DNA of 64,000 nucleotides from Bacteroidota bacterium (GCA_023429825.1 JAEZDC010000032.1:1-64000); one strand, 5' to 3'; positions 8,553 to 17,033 are shown, numbered from the stretch's first letter. Program-made: numbers and translations. Notes: generated from the letters alone by a model not told the origin.

Positions 8553-9830
8553 CTATTCAGCCAGCCGAACGGTAACTGCGTGGGCATGAGCTTTCAATCC
8601 TTCAGCCTCGGCTAATACCTCTACCGCCCTACCGATGTTCTGCAATCCGGTCTTACTTAACTTCTGATAAGTGATCTTCTTTACAAAGCTATCTACACTT
8701 ACTCCACTATATGCTTTGGCAAAACCATTTGTTGGCAGCGTATGATTTGTTCCGCTTGCATAGTCACCCACACTTTCAGGTGAGTAATTCCCAAGAAAAA
8801 CGGACCCTGCATTAAAGATGTGCTCCGCGATCTCTTCATCATTTGTACAAGAAATGATCAAATGCTCCGGTGCATATTCGTTTACTAAATCAATGGCATC
8901 TTCCAGCTTATTCAATACAATTGCTTTACTGTTTTCCAATGCTTTTGCTGCGATATCTTTTCTGGGTAGTCGCTGCAATTGCTTAGTTAACTCCTGCAAA
9001 ACAGCATCTACTGTTTTCTTTTCGTTTGCAACTAAAAAAACCTGGCTGTCCGCTCCATGCTCAGCCTGCGACAAAAGATCTGCTGCAACGAACGCAGGGT
9101 TGCAGGTTTCGTCTGCTAACACACAAACTTCACTCGGACCAGCAGGCATATCGATAGCCACTCCATCTAATTGTATCAACTGTTTAGCTGCAGTCACGTA
9201 TTGATTCCCCGGCCCAAAGATCTTATACACCTGAGGAATTGTTTCAGTGCCATAAGCCATTGCCGCAATAGCCTGTATACCGCCTACCTTGTATATTTTA
9301 GTTACACCTACCACCTTTGCTGCAAACAGAATCACCGGGTGCAGCTTACCCTCTTTGTTAGGCGGAGAGCACAATATAATTTCTTTACAACCTGCAATCT
9401 TTGCCGGTATCCCAAGCATTAATACGGTAGAAAATAAAGGTGCTGTTCCACCGGGAATGTACAGGCCTACTTTTTCAATTGGTACCGATCTTCTCCAGCA
9501 ATACACACCTGGTGTTGTTTCTATTTTTAGCTCTTGTTGCAGTTGCTGTTCATGAAACGCTGTGATATTATTTTTTGCCAATTCTATCGCTGCCATCAGT
9601 TCACCGGATAATTGAGCGAATGATTCGTTTATCTCTGCATGCGAAACTTCTAATTCATTTAAAAAAATGCCATCAAATTGTTGAGAATACTTCTTTATAG
9701 CAGCATCCCCATTTTGTTTTACACCATTCAGCACCCCTGTTACAGAATCATTTAATGACCTGGTATCTAAAGCGGGACGCTGTATAATTTCTTTCCACTG
9801 TTGTTTGGATGGCTCTATATACACCTTCAT
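8553..9830 (-). CDS. hisD: histidinol dehydrogenase
   Basis: Zinc- and NAD-dependent oxidation of histidinol to histidine, the final two steps of the pathway. It has 425 residues, normal for the family. Diagnostic stretches are VGLYIPGGTAPLFSTVLM, GPGNQYVTAAKQL, DMPAGPSEV, LLSQAEHGADSQ carrying Gln and His ligands, EHLII, and GTNHTLPT with a catalytic His. It overlaps the hisG stop by one base. The 74 bp gap to hisC contains repeat copy B. Confidence 0.97.
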   Translation of the reverse strand: MKVYIEPSKQQWKEIIQRPALDTRSLNDSVTGVLNGVKQNGDAAIKKYSQQFDGIFLNELEVSHAEINESFAQLSGELMAAIELAKNNITAFHEQQLQQELKIETTPGVYCWRRSVPIEKVGLYIPGGTAPLFSTVLMLGIPAKIAGCKEIILCSPPNKEGKLHPVILFAAKVVGVTKIYKVGGIQAIAAMAYGTETIPQVYKIFGPGNQYVTAAKQLIQLDGVAIDMPAGPSEVCVLADETCNPAFVAADLLSQAEHGADSQVFLVANEKKTVDAVLQELTKQLQRLPRKDIAAKALENSKAIVLNKLEDAIDLVNEYAPEHLIISCTNDEEIAEHIFNAGSVFLGNYSPESVGDYASGTNHTLPTNGFAKAYSGVSVDSFVKKITYQKLSKTGLQNIGRAVEVLAEAEGLKAHAHAVTVRLAE

Positions 9831-10681
9831 TACACGATCATTTTTTCAATTGGTATAACTAAAATTCCTTGTGCGCCTGCAGCTTTAAGCTGTTCAATAA
9901 TATCCCAGAAATCATCTTCCTTTAATACAGAATGAACACTACTCCAGCCGTCTTCAGCCAAGGGCAATACTGTCGGGCTTTTCATGCCGGGTAATAATTT
10001 GAATATTTCAGGCAGCTTTTCATTAGGAGCGTTTAAGAGAATATACTTATTGTTCTTCGCTTTTTTTACAGCCTGAATCCTGAAAAGAAGCTTGTTCAAT
10101 AATTTTTGCTGCTCATTAGCAAGTTGCGTATTCTTAACCAGGACAGCCTGTGATTGAAGGATAACTTCTGCTTCCTTTAATCCATTCATAAAGAGTGTTG
10201 ATCCGCTGCTCACCAAATCGCAGATAGCATCGGCTAAGCCAATTCCCGGGGCGATCTCAACACTACCGCTGATCTCGTGAATTTCCGCGGTAAGATTTTT
10301 TTCCTTTAAAAACTTCTCTACCAAAACAGGATAACTTGTGGCGATCTTCGTGTTGTTGAGATAATCATTAGTGTAGTTAATAGATTTATCTACTGCTACT
10401 GATAACCTGCATTTGCCAAAACCAAGCTTCTCTACAACTTCTATTGCTTTATTCTTTTCGTACAACACATTCTCCCCCACAATACCGATATCTGCCACTG
10501 CATCTTCTACATATTGCGGGATATCATCATCTCTTAAAAAAAACACTTCAATAGGAAAATTAGCAGCTTCACATCGCAGCTTATTTCCACCGTTGGAAAT
10601 ATCGATGCCACATTCTTTTAAAAGCCGGATACTATCGTCGTGTAATCTTCCTGATTTCTGAATGGCCAGTTTTAATTTCAT
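9830..10681 (-). CDS. hisG: ATP phosphoribosyltransferase (long form)
   Basis: First and committed step of histidine synthesis. At 283 residues it is the long, HisZ-independent form with a C-terminal ACT-like regulatory domain that binds histidine (about residues 210-283, ending GAQGILVIPIEKMIV). The catalytic part has LAIQKSGRL at the start, DIGIVGENVLYE, and the PRPP-binding DLVSSGSTL. The start is the ATG at 10681 (MKLKLAIQKSGRLHDD); an upstream in-frame ATG at 10714 would add an unlikely 11-residue leader overlapping repeat copy C. First structural gene of the operon, controlled by the attenuator upstream. Confidence 0.96.
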   Translation of the reverse strand: MKLKLAIQKSGRLHDDSIRLLKECGIDISNGGNKLRCEAANFPIEVFFLRDDDIPQYVEDAVADIGIVGENVLYEKNKAIEVVEKLGFGKCRLSVAVDKSINYTNDYLNNTKIATSYPVLVEKFLKEKNLTAEIHEISGSVEIAPGIGLADAICDLVSSGSTLFMNGLKEAEVILQSQAVLVKNTQLANEQQKLLNKLLFRIQAVKKAKNNKYILLNAPNEKLPEIFKLLPGMKSPTVLPLAEDGWSSVHSVLKEDDFWDIIEQLKAAGAQGILVIPIEKMIV

Positions 10682-10708
10682 ATTTTTTTGTTGAGTACTG
10701 TTCTGAAC

Positions 10709-10743
10709 GTACAAGAGTGCGACGCAACCGAAGCATCATAGCG
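10709..10743 (+). repeat. dispersed intergenic repeat, copy C
   Basis: Begins GTACAAGAGTGCGACGCAA and continues to GCATCATAG on the plus strand, so it is opposite to the his transcript in which it sits. It lies between the his attenuator and the hisG start codon. Confidence 0.65.
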
Positions 10744-10774
10744 TTTCTCTGCCGGGCCAATAGCTTATACGCAC

Positions 10775-10849
10775 AAAACAAAAAAGGCCTACCTTATGGT
10801 AAGCCTTATATCTTGAAACTGCATAGCATCACCGGCTTACCATGGTAAG
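10775..10849 (-). terminator. histidine operon attenuator with mutually exclusive hairpins
   Basis: On the minus strand four segments can pair. Segment 1 is CTTACC (10844-10849), segment 2 GGTAAGCC (10834-10841), segment 3 GGCTTACC (10798-10805), segment 4 GGTAGGCC (10786-10793). Segments 3:4 form a 10 bp stem (AAGGCTTACC with GGTAGGCCTT, one G-U) and a 4-base loop, followed by TTTTTTGTTTT, an intrinsic terminator. Segment 2 is a perfect 8-base complement of segment 3 (antiterminator) and also pairs with segment 1. The leader-peptide stop codon lies beside segment 2 and its His codons lie just before segment 1, as classical ribosome-mediated attenuation requires. Confidence 0.85.
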
Positions 10850-10885
10850 AGTTGAATGATGATGGATATGCATTTGTTTGTTCAT
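10829..10885 (-). CDS. hisL: histidine leader peptide
   Basis: Encodes MNKQMHIHHHSTLTMVSR, 18 residues with His at positions 6, 8, 9 and 10. A ribosome stalled on the His codons would cover segment 1 of the attenuator, leaving segment 2 free to pair with segment 3 and allow read-through into hisG. A ribosome reaching the stop at 10829-10831 would cover segment 2, so the terminator forms. Translation could also start at the internal ATG at codon 5, which keeps all the His codons. It is too short for routine gene calling. The promoter-like TACATTTG ends only 4 bases before the ATG, so the message may be nearly leaderless. Confidence 0.8.
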   Translation of the reverse strand: MNKQMHIHHHSTLTMVSR

Positions 10886-10889
10886 GCCG

Positions 10890-10920
10890 CAAATGTAAGG
10901 TGGCAATATGTAACGGGCAA
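10890..10920 (-). promoter_or_regulatory. his operon promoter (Bacteroidota type)
   Basis: On the minus strand TACATTTG (10890-10897) fits the TAnnTTTG -7 element, and TTG (10918-10920) lies 20 bases upstream as the -33 element. The predicted transcription start falls at or within a few bases of the hisL start codon. Confidence 0.6.
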
Positions 10921-10962
10921 GAAGTTTTTTGATCGCTTCCTGACTTTAACCTGCTGCGAACA

Positions 10963-10970
10963 TATCTTTG
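10963..10970 (+). promoter_or_regulatory. probable -7 element for the carboxyltransferase gene
   Basis: TATCTTTG fits TAnnTTTG and lies 20 bases before the ATG at 10991. No convincing -33 element is seen at the expected distance. It diverges from the his promoter, and the two -7 elements are 65 bp apart. Confidence 0.35.
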
Positions 10971-10990
10971 TTGCATAACCTTTTGCTATA

Positions 10991-12619
10991 ATGAATATTG
11001 AGTTCAACCGTAACGAAGACTGGATGAAACTTTCGGTGAGTCACACCAGGCAATTATTTGAAAAGATCAAACTTGGCGGCGGAAAAAAAGCGATTGAAAA
11101 ACAAAAAGAGAAAAATAAACTTACACCCAGGGAACGTATTGAATATCTCTGCGATAAAGACCAGCCTTTTGTTGAGATAGGCGCATTTGCCGGTTATGAA
11201 ATGTATGAAGAATATGGTGGTTGTCCTGCCGGTGGAACTGTTGCCGGAGTCGGTTATGTAGGCGGAAGACAATGTGTGGTTGTTGCAAATGATCAAACTG
11301 TAAAGGCGGGTGCATGGTTCCCTATAACAGGTAAGAAAAATTTGCGGATGCAGGAGATAGCAATGGAGAACAACTTGCCTATTATTTACCTGGTGGATAG
11401 TGCGGGAGTGTTCCTTCCCATGCAAGATGAAATTTTCCCTGACAAAGAACATTTCGGTAGAATATTTCGCAACAATGCAAAGATGAGTGCAATGGGCATC
11501 ACACAGATCGCTGCGGTGATGGGTGCCTGTGTTGCGGGTGGCGCTTATCTGCCGATCATGAGCGATGAGACCTTGATGGTAGAAGGAAATGGTTCTATTT
11601 ATTTAGCAGGACCGTATTTAGTAAAAGCTGCCATTGGTGAGGATATAGATAACGAAACTTTAGGTGGCGCTGCTACACACACAGAAATATCAGGCATTGC
11701 AGATTATAAGTTCAAAACCGAACAGGAGTGTTTAGACCAGGTGAAGAAGATCATGAGTAAATTGGGGGAACACCCCAAGGCTGGTTTTGACAGGGTTGCT
11801 GCCATCTCTCCCAAAAAAGATGCTAATGAAATCTATGGCATCATGCCCGAAGGAAATGCAAAGCCTTATGATGTGGTAGAGCTGATCGAACGCATTGTAG
11901 ACAATTCTGAGTTTGATCAATTCAAAAAAGATTACGGGAAAACGATTGTATGCGGGTATGCACGAATTGATGGATGGGCTGTAGGTATCGTTGCCAATCA
12001 AAGAACCATTTCCAAAACAAAGAAGGGTGAAATGCAGATGGGTGGTGTGATATATAACGACAGTGCTGATAAAGCTGCAAGGTTTATTCTGAACTGCAAT
12101 CAAAAGAGAATTCCGTTAGTCTTCCTGCAGGACGTTACGGGCTTCATGGTTGGTAGCAGAAGTGAGCATGCAGGTATTATTAAAGACGGAGCAAAACTGG
12201 TGAATGCGGTGGCTAATTCTATTGTACCAAAGATCACGATCATAACAGGCAATAGCTATGGAGCGGGTAATTATGCGATGTGCGGCAAGGCGTATGACCC
12301 GAGGTTTATTTATGCCTGGCCTTCAGCTAAGATCGCCGTGATGGGTGGTGAACAGGCAGCAAAGACCTTAGCGCAGATACAGGTAGCAGGAATGAAAGCA
12401 AAAGGGCAGGAAGTTTCTGCAGAAGATGAGCAGAAACTTTTGGATACGATCAAGGGACGATATGAAAAGCAAACCACCCCGTATTATGCCGCGGCACGGC
12501 TTTGGGTGGATGCAATCATTGACCCTATAGATACAAGAAAAGTTATATCTGAAGCGATCCGTGCAGCTAATCATAGTCCGATCAATAGCGGTCTTGCAAC
12601 AGGAGTGTTCCAGGTATAA
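10991..12619 (+). CDS. acyl-CoA carboxylase beta (carboxyltransferase) subunit
   Basis: Biotin-dependent carboxyltransferase of 542 residues with the two crotonase-like halves of the propionyl-/methylcrotonyl-CoA carboxylase beta family. The N-half has DSAGVFLPMQDEIFPDKEHF and GACVAGGAYLPIMSDE. The C-half has FLQDVTGFMVGSRSEHAGI, GNSYGAGNYAMCGKAYDP and AVMGGEQAAKTLA. The LPMQDE.FPD..HFGRIF stretch is closer to methylcrotonyl-CoA carboxylase beta than to propionyl-CoA carboxylase beta, but substrate cannot be fixed from this. No biotin carboxylase or biotin carrier gene is nearby, so the alpha subunit must be encoded elsewhere. It is transcribed divergently from the his operon. Confidence 0.9.
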   Translation: MNIEFNRNEDWMKLSVSHTRQLFEKIKLGGGKKAIEKQKEKNKLTPRERIEYLCDKDQPFVEIGAFAGYEMYEEYGGCPAGGTVAGVGYVGGRQCVVVANDQTVKAGAWFPITGKKNLRMQEIAMENNLPIIYLVDSAGVFLPMQDEIFPDKEHFGRIFRNNAKMSAMGITQIAAVMGACVAGGAYLPIMSDETLMVEGNGSIYLAGPYLVKAAIGEDIDNETLGGAATHTEISGIADYKFKTEQECLDQVKKIMSKLGEHPKAGFDRVAAISPKKDANEIYGIMPEGNAKPYDVVELIERIVDNSEFDQFKKDYGKTIVCGYARIDGWAVGIVANQRTISKTKKGEMQMGGVIYNDSADKAARFILNCNQKRIPLVFLQDVTGFMVGSRSEHAGIIKDGAKLVNAVANSIVPKITIITGNSYGAGNYAMCGKAYDPRFIYAWPSAKIAVMGGEQAAKTLAQIQVAGMKAKGQEVSAEDEQKLLDTIKGRYEKQTTPYYAAARLWVDAIIDPIDTRKVISEAIRAANHSPINSGLATGVFQV

Positions 12620-12729
12620 AACCTAAGATTTTTACTATACTCGATAGGTGGACTACATTTTTTCAGTATTACAGAAAAATGACTATTTTCACTCATCTTT
12701 TGTAACCAAAACGAACTAAGAAATACTTT

Positions 12730-13464
12730 ATGAGAAAAAGTCTACTTTGTAGAGCTTTGTTATTGGTTGGAATCCCTGTAACAATGCTTACTTCTTGTGT
12801 TGATGATAAATATCTAACCAACGAGCCCCCAGTTCCCAATCAATCATTTATTGAAGAGTTCGATACAGTATCTGCCTCCTTAGCAAGAGGGTGGAAAGTT
12901 ATCAATAACAGTGAACCAAAGGGATCGAATGTATGGCAGCAAGGTGGTTCGGTAATTCCATGGTTTTCTCCATGGTCTTCATCTGGCTCTTATGCCGGAT
13001 TTATCGGAGCAGATTACACTTCTACTTCAGCGCAGGCTGGCATAATCAGCAATTGGTTGATCTCTCCACCAGTGATCATGCAGAATGGAGATAAAATCAT
13101 TTTTTATACCCGTGGACTACAGTACGATGACGGTACAGGAGATTCTACCGATTATGGTAACAGGTTAGTGTTACTTGCGAATACTAACGGAGATGGTTTC
13201 AATGTAGGGACGGGCACAGGTACAGGTGATTTCAATGAACCCCTGGTTGATATAAACTCTACTTACAGGTATAGCAGTTATGTAGCACCGGATCCACTTG
13301 CATACCCTACTAACTGGACCCGATTTGAAGGTACCATTACTGGTTTAAATAAACCTGTGAGAGGCCGTTTTGCTTTTCGATATTTCGTTGAAGGCGGTGG
13401 CTGGAATGGTTTAGGATCAGGAGTGGCGATTGATCAAGTTACCTATAAAAGTAAAGGACACTAA
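12730..13464 (+). CDS. choice-of-anchor J domain lipoprotein
   Basis: Exported lipoprotein of 244 residues with lipobox LTSC (Cys at residue 22). The body matches the choice-of-anchor-J / cleaved-adhesin beta-sandwich pattern: SFIEEFDTVSASLARGW, NNSEPKGSNVWQQG, NWLISPPVIMQNGDKIIFYTRG, and a C-terminal RGRFAFRYFVEGGG..GVAIDQV. Such domains occur in surface proteases and adhesins, and its ligand here is unknown. The next gene is a paralogue 24 bp downstream with the same domain and spacing of motifs, so the pair arose by tandem duplication and is probably cotranscribed. Confidence 0.85.
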   Translation: MRKSLLCRALLLVGIPVTMLTSCVDDKYLTNEPPVPNQSFIEEFDTVSASLARGWKVINNSEPKGSNVWQQGGSVIPWFSPWSSSGSYAGFIGADYTSTSAQAGIISNWLISPPVIMQNGDKIIFYTRGLQYDDGTGDSTDYGNRLVLLANTNGDGFNVGTGTGTGDFNEPLVDINSTYRYSSYVAPDPLAYPTNWTRFEGTITGLNKPVRGRFAFRYFVEGGGWNGLGSGVAIDQVTYKSKGH

Positions 13465-13488
13465 ATAATCAATATCAAAAGAATTATC

Positions 13489-14319
13489 ATGAACAATAGA
13501 TCATTCAAATTCTTAACTATATTCTCTGCAATGGTTTTTGCTGCTGCAGGAGTGGTTTCATGTACAAAAGAATCCGCACCAAAAGAAACAGTAATTGCTC
13601 CACCTGTATTTCCTCCTGCTCAAAACCCTTCGTTCGTAGAAGAATTTGACAATGTAGGCGACCTGGTAAGTAAAGGATGGGTTCTTAGAAATAACAGTAA
13701 TCCAATCGGTACTACAGGCTGGAGACAGGGCCGTTATGAACCTGCAACAACAGCTCAGTATAAATTTTTAGGTCCAACTCCTTTTGTTGGGTTCCCTGCA
13801 TATTCAGCTAACACTTCACCTAATGACTTTATCAGTTGTGATGTGACTGCAGTAAGCGATGCAACATGGCTGGGTGGCATTTACAGTGCCTGGTTGATCT
13901 CTCCTAAAGTTCCAATCTCTAACGGTGACCAACTTGTTTTCTGGACAAGAGCAGTAGATGATTCTTACTATCCTGTTTACACCAAAGATAGAATGCAAGT
14001 ATATGTTAACTATACAGATGGCACAGCTAACGTTGGTGCTTCTGCAACAAGTTTAGGCAGTTTTACTACAAAGGTGCTTGACATAAACCAGGATTATATT
14101 TATAACGATCCTAGCGGAAATACCCCTGCTGTAGCAGGTTATCCAAGAGATTGGACCAAATACACTATCACATTCAATAACGTTCCTGGCGGTACAGCGC
14201 AGAATGCACGTTTCGCTTTCAGGTATCACGGTACTGATGCCGGTTTATCTGGTGGACCTGCCGGCGCAAACTTTCCTACTGTTGTAGGCATAGATAGCCT
14301 TGCTTTTATTAAGAAATAA
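13489..14319 (+). CDS. choice-of-anchor J domain lipoprotein, paralogue
   Basis: Exported lipoprotein of 276 residues with lipobox VVSC. It shares with its upstream neighbour the sequence SFVEEFDNVGDLVSKGWVLRNNSNPIG, YSAWLISPKVPISNGDQLVFWTRA, and NARFAFRYHGTDAG..VVGIDSL. It has extra insertions between the conserved strands. Function is unknown beyond surface binding inferred from the domain. A strong terminator at 14337-14366 ends the two-gene unit. Confidence 0.85.
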   Translation: MNNRSFKFLTIFSAMVFAAAGVVSCTKESAPKETVIAPPVFPPAQNPSFVEEFDNVGDLVSKGWVLRNNSNPIGTTGWRQGRYEPATTAQYKFLGPTPFVGFPAYSANTSPNDFISCDVTAVSDATWLGGIYSAWLISPKVPISNGDQLVFWTRAVDDSYYPVYTKDRMQVYVNYTDGTANVGASATSLGSFTTKVLDINQDYIYNDPSGNTPAVAGYPRDWTKYTITFNNVPGGTAQNARFAFRYHGTDAGLSGGPAGANFPTVVGIDSLAFIKK

Positions 14320-14336
14320 TAACAGAAAAATGTTGT

Positions 14337-14366
14337 AAAAAGACTGTCTGCAAAGGCAGTCTTTTT
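14337..14366 (+). terminator. intrinsic terminator
   Basis: AAAAAGACTG pairs with CAGTCTTTTT across a 10-base loop, with the T run built into the 3' arm. It lies 17 bp after the second anchor-J lipoprotein gene, and the A run would serve a terminator on the other strand too. Confidence 0.8.
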
Positions 14367-14382
14367 AATTTAGACCCTTGAT

Positions 14383-15096
14383 ATGAAATTGCGTAATTGG
14401 ATAGTGCTGATTTTATTTATTGCATGTAAGAATTCCTCTCCTGATACAACCAATGAGAAGGAAACAATATCCACTGCAACGATTGAACGAACCGAGTTAC
14501 ATAACCTGCAGGAAGCAGCACAATCAGGCGATCTTATTTTAAGAATGGGAGACGATCTGTTGAGCCACCAGATCAGGGCTATGAATGATGTTGAGAAACT
14601 TTATTCGCATGCGGGGATAATCATAGAGGAGGGAGGCAAAAAAATGGTATGTCATATCACTCCTTTTTCCGCCGTTAGTGATAGCATTCAATTTGAGCCT
14701 TTAGATTCATTTGCGAATCCATCCTTAAATTTAAATGCTGCATTGTACAGGTATGATTTTACACCAGCTGAGAAAGAATCCTTCATAAATATTTTGAAGA
14801 ACTTCAGTAGGCAAAATATACGCTTTGATAAAATATATGATATCGAAACGGATAGCGCAATGTATTGTTCAGAACTTATTTATAAATCATTGAAGAAAGC
14901 AACTGATAACCGCATCAATTGTAAACTCACTACCGCTCCTAAACCGATGCATCGTTTTTTGACTGCACTATTTAAGAAGCAGGGATTAAATGCAAAGGAC
15001 ATTGCAGAAAGAAAGATCATTACGCTTGACCATTTATATCTTATACCGCAATGTAAACTGGTGCAAAAAGCCACATTAAAACATTACCAACAATAG
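14383..15096 (+). CDS. YiiX-like permuted papain-fold hydrolase, lipoprotein
   Basis: Probable lipoprotein of 237 residues with lipobox FIAC (Cys at residue 15). GDLILRMGDDLLSHQIRAMN, then YSHAGIIIEEG holding a His, then MYCSELIYKS holding a Cys fit the circularly permuted NlpC/P60-related YiiX/YaeF group, in which His precedes Cys. Members are thought to be amidases or thiol hydrolases acting on envelope or lipid substrates, and the substrate here is unknown. It is first of a tight four-gene run (1 bp to the next gene) with PhzF-like, RnhA and Dph6-like proteins. Confidence 0.75.
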   Translation: MKLRNWIVLILFIACKNSSPDTTNEKETISTATIERTELHNLQEAAQSGDLILRMGDDLLSHQIRAMNDVEKLYSHAGIIIEEGGKKMVCHITPFSAVSDSIQFEPLDSFANPSLNLNAALYRYDFTPAEKESFINILKNFSRQNIRFDKIYDIETDSAMYCSELIYKSLKKATDNRINCKLTTAPKPMHRFLTALFKKQGLNAKDIAERKIITLDHLYLIPQCKLVQKATLKHYQQ

Positions 15097-15097
15097 T

Positions 15098-15886
15098 ATG
15101 AATAAATATTTCATTTACCAGGTGGATGCTTTTGCTGAAGAATTGTTTGCAGGGAATCCTGCTGCTGTTTGCCCTTTGGATGATTTTCTTCCTGATGAAA
15201 TATTACAAAAACTTGCTGCGGAGAATAATTTATCAGAGACTGCTTTTATTGTTAAACAAAGTGACGGCAGCTATTATATAAGATGGTTCACTCCTACTGT
15301 GGAAGTTGATTTATGCGGACATGCAACCCTGGCTGCTGCATATGTTTTATTCAATGAATTAAAACATAAAGAAGATATAATCCGACTTCAAAGTAAGAGT
15401 GGTGTTTTAGAAGTGACCAGAAATGGAGATTTGATCACTTTGAATTTTCCTGCAAATCATCCCATAGAAATAAATGCGCCAAAAGGATTGCTTGAAGGCT
15501 TAAAGATATCTTCCGGTAAAGTTTACAAAGCCGCATGGGATTACATGGTAGTGCTAGATAAACAAGACGACATCGAAAAACTAGACCCTGATTTTCTTAT
15601 CCTGTCTACAGTTGAATCGAGGGGCGTGATAGTTACGTCGAAAGGAAATGAAACTGATTTTGTATCCCGCTGCTTTTACCCGCAAAGCGGAATCAATGAA
15701 GATCCTGTGACAGGTTCAGCACATACTATAACTGTCGCATATTGGAGTAAAGAACTTAATAAAACACGGCTTACTGCGAAACAGCTTTCGGCACGTAGCG
15801 GCTACCTGGAATGTGAATTGAAAGACGATCGTGTTTTAATGAGTGGTAAAGCCGTTTTATACATGAAGGGAGAATATTACATTTAA
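15098..15886 (+). CDS. PhzF family isomerase/epimerase
   Basis: A 262-residue two-domain protein of the PhzF / diaminopimelate-epimerase-like fold. It starts IYQVDAFAEELFAGNPAAVC, has LSETAFIV with the conserved catalytic Glu, VDLCGHATLAAAYVL in the first domain and EDPVTGSAHTITVAYW in the second. PhzF proteins act in phenazine synthesis, but most homologues outside phenazine clusters are uncharacterised, and no phenazine genes occur here. It lies between the YiiX-like gene (1 bp) and rnhA (2 bp). Confidence 0.88.
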   Translation: MNKYFIYQVDAFAEELFAGNPAAVCPLDDFLPDEILQKLAAENNLSETAFIVKQSDGSYYIRWFTPTVEVDLCGHATLAAAYVLFNELKHKEDIIRLQSKSGVLEVTRNGDLITLNFPANHPIEINAPKGLLEGLKISSGKVYKAAWDYMVVLDKQDDIEKLDPDFLILSTVESRGVIVTSKGNETDFVSRCFYPQSGINEDPVTGSAHTITVAYWSKELNKTRLTAKQLSARSGYLECELKDDRVLMSGKAVLYMKGEYYI

Positions 15887-15888
15887 TT

Positions 15889-16380
15889 ATGCAGCAGGCG
15901 CATCCCTTGGTCATTTATACAGATGGTGCAAGTCGTGGAAATCCAGGGCCGGGAGGTTATGGGGTAGTAATGATGTGGGGAGATAAAGCGAAAGAACTTT
16001 CCGCAGGATACAGGCTCACAACTAATAATAGAATGGAACTTCTTGGGGTAATAAAAGCGTTAGAAGCATTAACCCGTAAGCATATTCCACTTACTATATA
16101 TACGGATAGCCAATACATAGTAAATGCTGTTGAAAAAGGCTGGCTGAAGAACTGGGTACAAACTGATTTTAAAGGAGGGAAAAAGAATAAGGATCTATGG
16201 CTTCAATACGCAGATCTTGCAAAGAATTTCAAGATCAAATTCGTGTGGGTGAAAGGTCATGCGGATAATCCTTACAACAATCGATGTGATGAGCTGGCCA
16301 CCCAAGCTGCAGATGGCAACAACCTATTGATTGATGAAGGTTACGAGAATGAAGGTAATCTATTTAAAAAGGAGTATTGA
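15889..16380 (+). CDS. rnhA: ribonuclease HI
   Basis: Endonuclease that degrades the RNA strand of RNA:DNA hybrids. It has 163 residues. The four acidic catalytic positions are visible: Asp in IYTDGASRGNPGPGG, Glu in NNRMELLGVIKALE, Asp in TIYTDSQYIVNAV, and Asp in CDELATQAA preceded by VKGHADNPYNNR. The C-terminus extends about 20 residues past the fold. Its stop shares one base with the start of the next gene. Confidence 0.95.
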   Translation: MQQAHPLVIYTDGASRGNPGPGGYGVVMMWGDKAKELSAGYRLTTNNRMELLGVIKALEALTRKHIPLTIYTDSQYIVNAVEKGWLKNWVQTDFKGGKKNKDLWLQYADLAKNFKIKFVWVKGHADNPYNNRCDELATQAADGNNLLIDEGYENEGNLFKKEY

Positions 16381-17033
16381 TGTATAATGCGCTGTGCAGT
16401 TGGAGTGGTGGCAAAGATAGTTGCTTTGCTTTGATCAAGTCCAGGGAATTGGGTTATACTCCTAAAGTGCTGTTGAATGTTTTAAATGAAGAAGGTAAAA
16501 TCTCAAGAAGCCATGGCATTCCTTCTGATATTCTAATTGCACAGGCAAATGCTGCAGGATTGCCTATACATATGGTAAAAAGCTCCTGGCAGGATTACGA
16601 GAAGAATTTTACCGCTGCGTTATCTCTTCTTAAGAATACTTACGATTTACAAGCTGCAATATTCGGCGATATTGATCTGCAGGCTCATAGAGACTGGGAG
16701 GAAAAAGTATGCAGTAATGCAGGGTTAAAAGCTGTGCTTCCTATTTGGAAGGAAGAAAGAAAAAATATAATACTACAAGTTTTGCACTCAGGTATAAAGA
16801 CCATGATCGTTAGTTGCAATGATGTGATGGGAGAAATTTTTTTAGGCAAAGTACTCAATGAAGATGTGATCAAAGAATTGGAAAACCTCGGAGTAGATGT
16901 ATGTGGAGAAAATGGAGAGTTCCATACACTGGTTTTAGAATGCAGTTTGTTTACAACACCATTACAAGTTAATGTTACCAGATCATTAAAGCATGAACAC
17001 TATTGGTTCAGCGAATTAGAGTTAGTGCAGTAA
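16380..17033 (+). CDS. Dph6-related ATP pyrophosphatase (diphthine-ammonia-ligase-like)
   Basis: An N-type ATP pyrophosphatase of 217 residues. The PP-loop is CSWSGGKDSCFALIKS, followed by SHGIPSDILIAQANAAGLP and the GENGEFHTLVLE signature of the Dph6/DUF71 family. Archaeal and eukaryotic Dph6 amidates diphthine on elongation factor 2. Bacteria lack diphthamide, so the bacterial role is unknown. The start is taken at the ATG at 16380, which overlaps the rnhA stop; a TTG three bases earlier is less likely. Confidence 0.85.
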   Translation: MYNALCSWSGGKDSCFALIKSRELGYTPKVLLNVLNEEGKISRSHGIPSDILIAQANAAGLPIHMVKSSWQDYEKNFTAALSLLKNTYDLQAAIFGDIDLQAHRDWEEKVCSNAGLKAVLPIWKEERKNIILQVLHSGIKTMIVSCNDVMGEIFLGKVLNEDVIKELENLGVDVCGENGEFHTLVLECSLFTTPLQVNVTRSLKHEHYWFSELELVQ

